In this document: in pieces, positions 22,479 through 33,054 of the stretch
How positions within the stretch are numbered: the stretch's first letter is position 1
Layout of the letters: every line of letters starts with the position of its first letter
From: Tetraselmis striata
Lineage: Eukaryota > Chlorophyta > Chlorodendrophyceae > Chlorodendrales > Chlorodendraceae
DNA length: 64,000 nucleotides
Assembly (NCBI GenBank): GCA_006384855.1
Contig: VCJN01003541.1
Location: 94,553-158,552, forward strand
Direction: 5' to 3'
Notes under the pieces: generated by a model
What the model was told of the DNA's origin: nothing
Database searches by the model: none
What the model saw: the letters and a program-made list of their open reading frames with translations, nothing else
Position numbers and translations under genes: made by a program

Positions 22479-25400
22479 ACCGCATTACCGAGTTTTCCCG
22501 CCTGGTATAACATAACCGTAGCTCCGGTAGGGTTGGCCCCGATATGGGCAACCGCGCGCCACCGGGTGCAGCCGTCATAGTGACGGGGGTTCGCCCTTGG
22601 ACGGTTGGGTACTTGGCTGAGGGCGCTGGGGCGTCCCTGCGTCGTGTGTGTTGTTGGGGGGACCCGTCGCCACTACCTGCCTTTTGGAGCCGCGTCGATC
22701 GGGCGTTTAATGGCCGGCCCTCGGCCATTCCGAAGATCGATCGTGTGTTGCAGCGGGATGGGCTAGTGCGCTTTGATGTGTATTATACCCAAGGGCAGGG
22801 TGCGCATGTCCGCGAGCGTTTACAACGTTTTGCATGCCGGTGGGGGTGGTACTTGCGGGAACACCGCTCGTACTGGGATCGCCACGCCGCCCGCCCTCCC
22901 CCTCCCTCCCACCCCCTGCCCTTTCCCCTCCCTCCCATGCCCGCCCACCTGTGCGTTGCGACGCTTAATGTGAATGGGTTGTCTTCTAAGGTGGAGGATG
23001 TTGGCGCGTTGCTGATCGAGCGATCTGTAGATGTTCTGCTCATTCAGGAGACCACGGTTAGGGCGACCGATATGCGAGTGCGTTTTAATGGGTACTCTGA
23101 CTACTATTCGTTCGGGGACCGCGTTGCATCGGAACGTGGGTGTTGTGTGTTAGTCCGGTCGCCGTACCGGGCGCGGGCAGTCGGCGCGCCCCACCCATGT
23201 TGGACCTGTGTCCGGGTGGGGGGAGGTTGCAGTGACTCCGCGGCCACTATATTTATCTCGGCCTATTTGCCCACCGGCTCACAGGGGGAACCGTATCGGG
23301 ACCGCCTGCGCGAAGAGTTGGCGCGGCTTCGGACGAGTTATCCGAGGGATATGATCGTGGTGGGGGGGGATTGGAACATGGATGAAAGGGAGTTGACGGC
23401 TCTACTCAGGCGTTGGCGGTGCCTTCCCGGCGGTAAGCCCATGTGGCCGCGGGATGCATCGGCGCGCGAACGGGGTACTTGCCGAAGGGGCAGCTGCCGC
23501 GTTCTCGACCACTTCATCGCATGGCCTCCCACCATAGGCCCTCCCCCCCCTCTCTCGCCCTCGGCATGGGTGGACTACTCTTGGGACACCTCCGATCACT
23601 TCCCTGTCCTGTCTTCTTTCCCCATGGGCGCCATCCGTGAGGATGCCTGTCCACCTCCCCTGCATGAACGCCTGTCTGCAAGGTCCATTCCCAAACCGGC
23701 CCACGGTGACTCTCCCGCTGAATGGCCCAAGCCGTTCCACGATTTTGTCACCGCTAATCCGTTCGCGGTGCTCACCCCTCTAGATGACCCACCTGTAGAC
23801 GGCGGGCCCTCGGGAGGGGGGGGATCCCTAGACACCGGCGCCGACCACTTTATCCAGGCAATATGGTCGGCGGCGCGTGGGGTAGGGGCTGTTACCAAGC
23901 CCAGGCGCCGTGGCCTAGGGCCGCCGCTCCAACGGTCTATCCTAGGTGCGATTAATCGTCGGCGCATGGCCTTTATGGCGTGCCGGGGGACTAGGGGCCC
24001 TCGGGATGCCGCTCTAGCGTCGGCACATTATGCTACTGCACGGCATAGGGTCCGGACACTAGTACGTAATAACCGCCGCCGCCAGAGGGAGCGGGCCGTG
24101 CTAAAAGCGGTTCAGGATTTTAAGAAGGGTGGTGGGAGACGGGAGTTCTGGAAGTGGGCGCGCTCTCTCCGCAAGGGGCAGGGTTCATTCGAGGGCGCGA
24201 ACGACCAGCCAGTACGCGATCCGGTATCGGGGGTACTTCATACCGAGCCGGGCGAAATAAATGCGTGCTGGGCGCGGCACTATCGGGAGCTGCTGCGTGA
24301 CCCCCACCCCCTAGCACAACGGGTTGCGATATACCGTGCGGCGTGGGAACACCGACACGGTACATCCCCACCCATTGCCCCCGCACTAAACGGGATTAAT
24401 GGGCATATAACATGGGAGGAACTAGTCAAGGCTCTTAGGCGTTTAAAAAATAATAAGGCCCAGGGGCAGGATGGGATCACTGCAGAGGCTTTAAAATTGG
24501 CGATATACGCCCCGAATAGCCATTTTGGCAAGGCATTGCTGGCCTTAATTAACGGGATATGGACTAAGAACTATATCCCCCAGCAGTGGCGTAGCTCGGC
24601 CATAGTATCGGTGCCCAAGAAAGGCGACGCGACCGTTATGGACAATTATAGGGGTATTTCGATTATGGGTGCCGCTATGAAACTCCTTATGACCATCATT
24701 TCCCAACGCTTGCAAGACGTCTGCCAAGCTAAAGGGATAATCCGCCGTTGGCAAGCGGGTTTTATGCGGAATGAGGAGGGCCCCATGCAAGTCGCCAGCT
24801 TGTTCGATATCGCGGCTCGTCGCCAAGCGGCAGGTCTACCCACGTACGCGGGTTTTATTGACTTTAGGAAGGCATATGACACCGTACCTCATGAGCTTTT
24901 ATTCCTAAAACTACAAGCCATAGGAGTTTCGGGTCATATGCTTACCTTCATTAAAACTTTATACAGGGATAGTATGGTACGGGTCAAGACAGGGGTGGCC
25001 CCGGGAACACTATCAGACCCCATACCCATAGAGCGTGGCCTCCGACAGGGATGCCCCGCTTCCCCCATCCTATTTAACATATTTATTAACGATATATTCG
25101 ATGGGGTAGAACATCTAGGATGTGATGTACCAGGGTGCACTGACACATTAGCGGCAAGGCAACCACTAAGGGTGCCAGGTCAGTTATACGCGGACGACGC
25201 TGTTGGTATCACAGGCTCGTTCGATAACCTGCATGCCATGTTCGCCCACTTCTCGCAGTGGGCGGAGGATCATTTTATGGGGTTTGGGGTACTTAAGTGT
25301 GGGGTGATGGCATTAGGCCGATATTCCGACGAGACCGCGTTACGCGAACAAGCTGCCCGATGGCAGCTTGGGGGGGAACGGGTACCGGTTGTAAATGAAT

Positions 25401-26821
25401 ATAGGTACTTGGGTACGGTCATTAAGTCAGATTTAGGTATGCAACACATAGTAGACGACCGGGTTAAGAAGGGTAAACGCGCTATTGAGGCGCTCGATTC
25501 GGTATTAGTCGGTGGACGGGACATAATCCCTATTAATGTGCGTGTGTCGGTTTTTAAAACCTGTGTACTGCCGGTTTTAACTTATGGGTGTGAAGTATGG
25601 GGCATGGATAGAACTAGCGGCGCAAATAAATTACAAACTGTACTCAATCAGTGCTTGCGTTGCCTCATTGGGGTAGGTAAAAACTCCCCTGGGGTAGCCA
25701 CTGCACCGATGATGCGGGAATTGGATATTGCGCCCATAGAGGCTACGGCCGCTGCGGCACGGACTCGGGCGTTCCTTAAAGCATCCGACTTGAATACATG
25801 TATAACCCATTTAGTAGATCAGCCAAGTCGGGCGCGCCCTAACACGTGGACGTCGGGGACTGTGCGGTGGTTAGATCGACTAGCTAGGGCGAACGTAGGG
25901 CTAGCTGAGGGGGCGCACCTTCCACTTGAGTGGAGGTCACTAGCCGCGCGCGATGCCGCTAAACTAGTAAAGGCATCGGTGTGGGCGCGTTACGAATCGT
26001 CGGTATCGTTAGCACGCAATAACACCTGGGGTATATATGTCCAGGCGTCCTATGCGTCAAACCCGTTGCCACAGTACGGTGTGGGTGTCCCCGCGGGGGT
26101 TGTGGCCGGGTTGCACATTATGATACAATTACGCACCCGAGTATTTCCCACTGCCCGCCGATTGGCCCGGATTCATGCCATGCCTGAGCGGTTCCTTGAA
26201 CACTGCCCTGCATGTGGCGGAGGTGAATCTGAGACTATCGAACATATGTTGGTGGAGTGCCCGCGGTGGGGGTATCACCGTCATATTTTTGGGTTGTTAG
26301 TTCCGGAGTTCAGGGATTTTATTAGTAGTCAGGTTAGTGCGTCAACGCCTGAGGACTTAACTGCCTTTATTTTGGGCGGGGTCCCCCCCTCCCTTCACGG
26401 CGCCCTGGATTTTACTGGGAATGGGAAATTTTTCCAGCTATGGCGTCGGGCCCTCCCTCACATTGCCTTTTTTGTTGCACATGTATCGCACTCCCGAAAT
26501 GCTTTGCTCCGCGGGTTGGGGCTTGCCCCAACTCGCATTACTCGAATGGGCCGACGCCCAAACGGGTAGGGCGGACCTTTCGTGGTCAGTGCCGGGTATT
26601 TTGATGGCAGTGTTTTAGACGGTGATCCAACAGTGTTGGAAATTCCGTCACTGGCCTCCAATTAGTCTTGCGAAATGCTTCGGCAATTTGCTTGAAGACT
26701 ATAACGGAGCGTCGCCTACCCAGGGCTTTCCGTAACTGGATTGCTGCCTAAACGGCCGTCGTAGAGACGCTGCAAGGGTTTCACTGGTGCCAGTCCTGTC
26801 CCGGGGGCGAAAAAAAAAAAA
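22479..26821 (+). mobile_element. Full-length non-LTR retrotransposon (LINE)
   Basis: Bounded by a perfect 12-bp target-site duplication AACGCATATCAT (22467-22478 and 26822-26833, the last A's shared with the tail) and ending in a 14-A tail. It carries one long ORF (22544-26569) and a 3' UTR of about 240 bp. No separate ORF1 is seen upstream. A 3' UTR relic of the same family lies at about 37868-37975. Confidence 0.85.
22544..26569 (+). CDS. LINE ORF: apurinic endonuclease-like + reverse transcriptase polyprotein (1341 aa)
   Basis: Nicks target DNA and copies the element RNA by target-primed reverse transcription (family knowledge). Domains seen: an N-terminal segment (about 1-115) of unknown type; an endonuclease/exonuclease/phosphatase fold at about 132-360 with LCVATLNVNGL, LLIQETTV, VVGGDWNMD and SDHFPVL, so the expected Asn, Glu, Asp and His residues are present; a reverse transcriptase at about 680-960 with PKKGDATVMDNYRGISI, FIDFRKAYDTVPHELL, RGLRQGCPASPILFNIFIND and YADDAVGI (about 882-889); and a C-terminal zinc-binding segment (about 1221-1240) CPACGGGESETIEHMLVECP. 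The frame is uninterrupted and all visible catalytic motifs are intact, so the copy may be active. The start is the first ATG of the frame after the 5' target duplication. Confidence 0.93.
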   Translation: MGNRAPPGAAVIVTGVRPWTVGYLAEGAGASLRRVCCWGDPSPLPAFWSRVDRAFNGRPSAIPKIDRVLQRDGLVRFDVYYTQGQGAHVRERLQRFACRWGWYLREHRSYWDRHAARPPPPSHPLPFPLPPMPAHLCVATLNVNGLSSKVEDVGALLIERSVDVLLIQETTVRATDMRVRFNGYSDYYSFGDRVASERGCCVLVRSPYRARAVGAPHPCWTCVRVGGGCSDSAATIFISAYLPTGSQGEPYRDRLREELARLRTSYPRDMIVVGGDWNMDERELTALLRRWRCLPGGKPMWPRDASARERGTCRRGSCRVLDHFIAWPPTIGPPPPLSPSAWVDYSWDTSDHFPVLSSFPMGAIREDACPPPLHERLSARSIPKPAHGDSPAEWPKPFHDFVTANPFAVLTPLDDPPVDGGPSGGGGSLDTGADHFIQAIWSAARGVGAVTKPRRRGLGPPLQRSILGAINRRRMAFMACRGTRGPRDAALASAHYATARHRVRTLVRNNRRRQRERAVLKAVQDFKKGGGRREFWKWARSLRKGQGSFEGANDQPVRDPVSGVLHTEPGEINACWARHYRELLRDPHPLAQRVAIYRAAWEHRHGTSPPIAPALNGINGHITWEELVKALRRLKNNKAQGQDGITAEALKLAIYAPNSHFGKALLALINGIWTKNYIPQQWRSSAIVSVPKKGDATVMDNYRGISIMGAAMKLLMTIISQRLQDVCQAKGIIRRWQAGFMRNEEGPMQVASLFDIAARRQAAGLPTYAGFIDFRKAYDTVPHELLFLKLQAIGVSGHMLTFIKTLYRDSMVRVKTGVAPGTLSDPIPIERGLRQGCPASPILFNIFINDIFDGVEHLGCDVPGCTDTLAARQPLRVPGQLYADDAVGITGSFDNLHAMFAHFSQWAEDHFMGFGVLKCGVMALGRYSDETALREQAARWQLGGERVPVVNEYRYLGTVIKSDLGMQHIVDDRVKKGKRAIEALDSVLVGGRDIIPINVRVSVFKTCVLPVLTYGCEVWGMDRTSGANKLQTVLNQCLRCLIGVGKNSPGVATAPMMRELDIAPIEATAAAARTRAFLKASDLNTCITHLVDQPSRARPNTWTSGTVRWLDRLARANVGLAEGAHLPLEWRSLAARDAAKLVKASVWARYESSVSLARNNTWGIYVQASYASNPLPQYGVGVPAGVVAGLHIMIQLRTRVFPTARRLARIHAMPERFLEHCPACGGGESETIEHMLVECPRWGYHRHIFGLLVPEFRDFISSQVSASTPEDLTAFILGGVPPSLHGALDFTGNGKFFQLWRRALPHIAFFVAHVSHSRNALLRGLGLAPTRITRMGRRPNG

Positions 26822-26833
26822 AACGCATATCAT

Positions 26834-27296
26834 CCACATCATATCATCCCTAAAAATCCACCGCATCTCCAAATTTATTCCATTTCGTCAATTCTCACCG
26901 AGGGTCAAGCACTACAGGTAGTTCTCTGTTATTCAGCGTTTTCTGTTCGGGTCACAGGACCCCAGGTTCATTTTAAAGTACACGAGTAAGGATTACATGC
27001 GCTGGTGTGGCCGCGTGCTCGCTGTAGCAGCCCTGCTCTAACTCCATCCATAAAAGATCGTGCCAGTACGGGTACTAAGAATTAAAAGGTCGCGCGTCGT
27101 CCTGGACAGCGCAGCATCACAAGTCGTCCGCCCATCACGAGGGGGCGGGGCCAACCTTCACCTTGCGTCTCTTCTCCCGTTTTCCTCTGGACCTCTCGGT
27201 CCTGTTACAAATAACAGATCTCCTTGCAGGTAGACAGCTCGAAATCGCGGACTCCTGGCGCCAGCAGGCGTGAAACAGCGCACGGACGGACCCGCG
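26834..27296. other. Intergenic region upstream of CSN5
   Basis: No TATA box or other clear promoter signal recognised. The last 160 bp become GC-rich and probably contain the CSN5 5' UTR. Confidence 0.4.
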
Positions 27297-30072
27297 ATGG
27301 CGTCCGCGTCGGAGCAGGCCAAGGCGGCCCAGCGGCGCTGGGAGCTGGAGAACAACGTGCAGGAGATCAGCGAGAGCGACGCGCTGTTCAAGTTCGACGA
27401 CCAGGCCAACGCGCAGATGCAGCAGCAGCGGCCCTGGAGCACGGACCCCCACCACTTTAAGCAGTGCGGACAGCCCTCGTGCCCCCTCCCCCCCCCCCCC
27501 CCCTCCCGCCCAAACCTGCTGCTGGGGGAATTGCCCCCGCGACCTGAGCCCCGCCACCCCCCCCCCCCCGCCCGGCCCAACTCTCCCATCTTTCCGGTGG
27601 ACAGTGTCAAAGTGTCAGCCCTGGCGCTGCTGAAGATGGCCATGCACGCGCGGTCTGGAGGCAACATCGAGGTCCGTCTTCCTGGCGGCCAGAGCGCACC
27701 CTCCCCCCCCCCCCTGGCCCCTCGGGGACAGCAGAGCTGAGGCCGAGAGCCAGAGGGCACAAGATGAGGAAGCTGTGGCGTAGCAGCACTGCATGAAGCC
27801 ATAATAGCGCATAGGCCAGGAAAGCAACGAGCTGGGTATGCAGAGAGAGAGAGAGAGAGGGAGAGGGAGAGAGTCCTCCCGCGTGGAGGTGCCCACCCCC
27901 GCCCTTCCCCCAGCCTCCCCCCCAAAGGTGGTATTGTGCGCAGCGTCCCTACCAACCCGCCATGTGTGGGTTCTGGCGCGAGCCGGGGACTGTGGGAGGG
28001 AGCGTGAAGCATGGAGAGTGGCTGGTTGCAGAGAAGTGACCACGCCCGCCTGGGCGCCGCACGCATCCAGGCAGGCGATGCGGGGCCTAGTGCGCGTGCG
28101 CTGTGCTAGTAGCGCGGGCCATCAATGTTGACATGTGCTAAAGTACTAAGGCCATACCTTAGCTACATTGTACATATGCAGTATAGTGTACCAACACTGA
28201 TGCCAACAGGCAGCAATACATACTCCCGTGGGAGCGCCGCTGCTCATTCAAGCCGCACTGGCCTGGCAGGTGATGGGGATGCTCAACGGGAAGGTGATGG
28301 GCGACACCTTTGTGGTGATGGACACCTTTGCGCTGCCGGTGGAGGGCACGGAGACCCGCGTCAACGCCGCGGCGGAGGCGTACGAGTACATGGTGCAGTT
28401 TGTGGACACCCAGAAGGCCGTCAACCGGAAGGAGAACATCTGCGGCTGGTGCGTCGGGCGTGCATGTATGCGTGTGTCTGGTGGGAGGGGGGAGTCTGGA
28501 TGCCCCGCAGCGGTGCCCGGACGTTGCCCGCACCCTCCACCTCCACCTCCACCTCACTTCCCTCCGCCTTCCGCAACCCGGTGCCCCCCTTCACAGGTAC
28601 CACAGCCACCCTGGCTACGGCTGCTGGCTGTCCGGCATTGACGTCGGCACACAGATGACGAACCAGCAGTACCAGGAGCCCTTCCTGGCGATTGTCATCG
28701 ACCCTCACCGCACCATGGCGGCCGGCAAGGTGGAAATCGGCGCCTTCCGCACCTACCCAGAGGTGTGCCCCTCCCCCCCCCCCCCCCCCCCCCCAAACTC
28801 CCTCTGGCCACCCCAACTTTAGGGCTCCCTATCAGGAGTCTGACGCACGCGCGGGGGCCTGCTGCAGGGCTACAAGCCGCCGGATGAGCCGACGTCAGAG
28901 TACCAGACCATCCCGCTCAACAAGATCGAGGACTTTGGCGTGCACGCCAAGAGCTACTACCCGCTGGACATCAGCTACTTCAAGTCCTCCCTGGACGCGC
29001 ACATGCTGGACCTCCTCTGGAACAAGTATTGGGTCAACACGCTCAGCGCCTCGCCGCTCCTCGGCAACCGCGACTTCCTGGTCGGCCAGATCCAGGATCT
29101 CGGTGAGCATCCCCCCCCCCCCCCCCCCCTCCTCCTGAATTGAATGAAGCTGCAATGGTTATATTGATAGATGGTAGTAGCTCTAAGGGTGCCGACGCAC
29201 GAAGAAGAACGAGAATGTTTGCTGTAGAAATCGGGGTGCCGGCGAACTGTTCTTAACTCCGTGATAAATCCATGTCTGATCCGTGATAAATCCATAGTCT
29301 GATGTTGACCCAAAAAGGGCATGGCACGTTCTCATGAATGCGCGCTTCTACGTGCGTCGGCACTCGTGTGACTCTCCGGGGTTTATTATTTTGTAATCGG
29401 AGGTGGGGGGGTTACACATCACACCACTCCACGTAGGGCTCTTCGCCCGGGCATACAGCTTGCCTGTATTCTTACGCCGGCCTGATGCCAACGATTAAGC
29501 CGACCCGCTCCGTGTGTGCCAGACCCCGGTTGTGATACTCTGTCAGTCGTATTGAGCGATGGGCAATAAACTGCCAGTCTCCGATGTAATGGAACAATGC
29601 TGGGCATTGCCGCCCGTTTGAGATCTCTTCATCACTTGAGATTCGCAAGGAGCCCAGCACGGCTTTCTGCCGGCGGTGAAGGCGCGATGTCATTGACGCG
29701 CTGCACGCCGACCTCCCAGGTGAGAAGCTGGAGCAAGCGGACGCGGCCGTGTCGCACAGCGGGCGGATGGGGGGCTTCCTGACACCGCTGGACAAGAAGG
29801 CTGACGAGAACCAGCTGGGGCGCATCACTTGCGATTCGTCCAAGATGGCGGTGGAGCAGGTTAAGGGGCTGGCGAGCCAGGTGCGGACGGCGGGGGCGCG
29901 GTGGGGCGGCATACGGGGCGAGGTGAGGGGGCGGGGCTATGCGTATGCTGACAGTGCGCGGTGGCTGCTGCGCTTCGTGCGGCTGCAGGTGGTGAAGGAC
30001 ATGCTGTTCAACTACCGCCCGAAGCTGATGGGCAGTGCGTGCGCTGGTGAGGCGGCGCCAATGGAGATGTAG
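27297..30072 (+). CDS. CSN5: COP9 signalosome subunit 5 (CSN5/JAB1), deneddylating metalloprotease
   Basis: Catalytic subunit of the COP9 signalosome, removing NEDD8/RUB1 from cullins. Seven exons with matching phases: 27297-27463, 27605-27671, 28270-28448, 28597-28762, 28868-29102, 29720-29880 and 29989-30072, giving 352 aa, the usual length. Seen: N-terminal [25 protein letters not shown] joined to [19 protein letters not shown]; the MPN+ domain with Glu78 ([13 protein letters not shown]); and the JAMM motif [14 protein letters not shown] (His140, His142, Asp153), all zinc/catalytic residues present. The C-terminal helical part includes [16 protein letters not shown] and the end is FNYRPKLM plus a short tail. 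Introns 3 to 5 carry C-runs close to their donors, and intron 5 holds a small TIR element. It is convergent with the mini-RNase III gene, about 207 bp between the stop codons. Confidence 0.95.
29188..29364. mobile_element. Intronic MITE family C, copy in CSN5 intron 5
   Basis: Begins GGTGCCGACGCACGAAGAAG and ends GTGCGTCGGCAC. The ends are inverted repeats (GTGCCGACGCACG(A/T)AGAAG). Related copies lie in three helicase introns. Confidence 0.6.
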
Positions 30073-30279
30073 GGCGAGGACTGCGTGGGGAGCTGTAGCG
30101 GGGGTGTGTCTGGGGGCGCTGCAGCGGCCTTCCTGGCTTTGCCGGTCGGATGGGGGCACAGGCGGTCTGGCCGCGCGGGGGTAGGGATGCGTCACAAGCA
30201 CCTGGGACTGCCGTGCGATGCTCCAACTGTATGGTCGCATGCGTCTGCGGCCCGGCAGTGTGCTCTGTTACATGCGCCG

Positions 30280-31450
30280 TCAGGCCAAGTAGCCCAAGTG
30301 CTGCATCAGCTCCTGCAGCCTCACCGGCTGCGTCACGTACAGGTAGCCCACCTGCGGCCGTGCGCGCACCAGGAATCAGCCAGGCGGACGGAGGGACATG
30401 CATGGGGGGATGGGACAGGGGGGCGGCGGTGCATTGGGGGGGTGGGGGCGGGCACCAGTGTCTCCAGGCACGTGGCGTTGCGGTACAGCATGCGGCCGTC
30501 GTCTCCCTGCGCGCCGCCGGCCCCCCGGAAGCGCTTGGGGAAATTCTGCAGTTTTGCATTGCGCGCCCAGCGGACGACGTCCAGCTCATCCGGCCGCAGG
30601 AAGCCGCTGTCCATCAGATCCGTGAGGATCTCGCTCTGAGTGGCGGCAAAGGGGGGAGGGGATGAGGGCACGAAGGTTGCGTGGGATGGAGCTGAGGGTG
30701 GGGGAGGGTGGGGAGGGGGGGGGTGGGGGAGTTCAACCTGTGCCTCAGCCCTGCAGGCCCCCTCCACATTGCTGCTGTACACTGTGTTCCGCGTAGGCGG
30801 GTGGAAGAAGAAGCGGCGCATGTACAGCTGCGGGGTGTGGCATACACATCTCACCTCAGCCATCACCACGGCCCACCTCCCGCAGGCACTGTTTCATGTG
30901 AATGTTGCGTGTTGCAGGGTCCGGGGGGGACCAATACCTCCCATACCGCGTCCCCCATGAACGCAAAATGTGTGGCGTTCCACCTCGCCCGACTCGACTT
31001 GCCCTGCAGGTCTGGGGGCGGCGGAAGGCTGGCCTCCGCCATGTCGGGCAGGCTGTCCACGCTGATGGAGCTCAGGGCGCCATCGAACGAGCCTGGTGGC
31101 GGAGCTGCAGGACGGTGTATGCTCAGCCTCAGCGTCCACTCGCCCCTATTACTACACCCCTACCCTCCGGGGCATGTATGAAATTCCCTATAGACCGCAG
31201 TGATGCGCAGAGGTCAGCAGGCGCTCGTACCTGGGGGCGCAGGCCCGCCGTCCGGGCGGCGCAGCTCACACCCGCCCTCACTCGCGCCCTCCACGCCCCC
31301 GGGAGACACTCCTCCCCCCGACCGCAGCACCCAATGCTGGCGCCCCCCGCCACCATTCAGCCCTGGTATTAGGCGACCTAGGGCGTGGGCAGCTCGAGCA
31401 GGGCGGGCGCACGGCCCGACGACGGCCGCCGCAGCGCAGAGCGTCGGCAT
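30280..31450 (-). CDS. Mini-ribonuclease III-like protein, probably organellar
   Basis: Mini-III enzymes are RNase III catalytic domains without a dsRNA-binding domain; the bacterial ones mature 23S rRNA and plant plastid relatives process rRNA and introns (family knowledge). Five phase-consistent exons: 31450-31231, 31092-30938, 30827-30738, 30635-30456 and 30351-30280, 238 aa. The first 70 or so residues (MPTLCAAAAVVGPCARPARA...) look like a transit peptide. The catalytic domain shows ATHFAFMGDAVWE (Asp121, Glu125) spliced to LYMRRFFFHPP, then VVRWARNAKLQNFPKRF, and the YRNATCLETL-VGYLYVT signature (Glu213), ending HLGYLA. No dsRBD follows. Introns after exons 3 and 4 begin with C-rich tracts. 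It overlaps nothing and converges with CSN5. Plastid rather than mitochondrial targeting is a guess. Confidence 0.85.
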
Positions 31451-31646
31451 GCCGCCAAGGACGACTCAGTAGGAAAGCGACAACGCGAAGGCAAGAGGGG
31501 GGCAGTGCCGCGTCGCTGTGTGTGATGCAACGGAGAGTGTGTCGTTATTCGTAGTCAGGTTGAATCCTCGAGACCAGGCCTCGCGGTGAGCGACGGAGAT
31601 GAAGACGAGGAAAACTGCCGTCTTCGGCGCTACCAGTAGCGACATA
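31451..31646. promoter_or_regulatory. Upstream region of the mini-RNase III gene
   Basis: Short spacer between the start codon (31450) and the MITE at 31647. No recognisable core promoter motif. Confidence 0.3.
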
Positions 31647-32292
31647 CAGTGACTATACCGATATAATGAATACCGATATAGTGAACATACCGATATAGTG
31701 AACGGGGGGGGGGGGGGGGACGGATTCTTAACACCGGGAAAAATCCCTATGTATACCCCTATAATAAACTTACCAATATAATAAACTTACCGCTATAGTG
31801 AACGGGGGGGGGGGGGACACAATGCCCCAAACTATACCGATATAGTAAACTTCTCTACATAACGGCAGTGTTGCCGACGCCGAACCCGGCCGTTGGCGTG
31901 TTCCGATAGCCGGTACCGTTCCAGTACGGGCGCAGAGGCCTCTACAGCCACTCGGCGGCGGCGGCGGCGGCGGCACACTGCGGCACATTGCGCCCACCGC
32001 CACTCAACTGCCCCACCGCGTCTGTCGCCATCGCCACCTTAGAAAGCCATGTAAAGTAATCAAGAACTCTTGAAACACAAATCCAGAGTCACATGTTGCC
32101 TTGCATGGGCACAGACTGCTACAGTGAACGGGGTCACCGTTACAATAAACAATAGTACCGATTTAGTAAACCGTTTACTATAGAGGTCGGGTGGGCCTGC
32201 TTATAATGAACACCGATATAGTGAACATACCGATATAGTGAACGGGGGGGGGGGGGGGGGACGCAATGTTTATTATATCGGTATAGTCACTG
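31647..32292. mobile_element. Tc1/mariner (pogo/Tigger-like) MITE, 646 bp
   Basis: Both ends read CAGTGACTATACCGATATAA (right end complemented) and each is flanked by TA (31645-31646 and 32293-32294), the TA target duplication of Tc1/mariner elements. Inside are repeated ACCGATATAGTGAAC units and three G-runs (31706-31719, 31806-31816, 32245-32260), each directly after GTGAAC. No transposase. Confidence 0.8.
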
Positions 32293-32294
32293 TA

Positions 32295-33050
32295 GTGCGT
32301 CCGTCTATTTCGCCGACTTCGGACGACGACAGTGGCGGCTTCGGTGACAGTGGCGGCGAAATGATGTAAGGACTAGCGACTATGTTTTTGGAATAAGGGG
32401 CGGCACGGCCGCGCGCGTTGCGCGTTCTCCGCTTAGCAGGCGGCGTTTTGAATTATTTCACTAATTATTCTACGCCTACCGACAGCAGCTGCGACGACAG
32501 CTGAGCTAGCAGTTGTGGAAGCGTAGCCCTCCAACGGGCAACAGCCGCAAGAGCGACGGAAGAGGACGATCAAGCGACGACACTAGGTCAGGGTGAACTG
32601 GGCCGCGGAGGTTGTAGGGACCTCGGCTATCCCACTACAAATAGAGGGGGGGGGGGGGGGGGGGGGAGTCACAAGGGGGGGGGGGGGGGGATTGTTTAAT
32701 CGCTTGTTGATTCCGGCTATATTTAATCGCTCAGATATCGACCATTCTCCCGTCGTCTCGCCGCTACCCGCCACTCTGGCACCCATTATTACCCCTGCCC
32801 CACCGCGCATCATGGCACCCAGCCCGAATCACTCGGCAGGGCGGGGCGGAGGGGGACGCTCACCTCGGAACCCCAAGCCAACAATGTTGGTAGCCGAGCT
32901 GCGTCGTGTGGGAAAGGACGGACACTTTGCGATTGATTGGTTGTGTCGTCTACTAAGCGTTGCCAAAGTGCACTAGGCCATGTTCGTGAACACCAAGGAT
33001 GGCGGCGGCAAAGAGCTTACTATGCCGGCACGTGATCTTTAGGGCCGAGA
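32295..33050. other. Gene-free stretch
   Basis: Two adjacent G-runs (32647-32666, 32679-32690). The plus frame 32593-32976 is Pro/Gly-rich with no domain; its last third may be the beginning of the retroelement remnant that follows. Confidence 0.4.
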
Positions 33051-33054
33051 GCAA

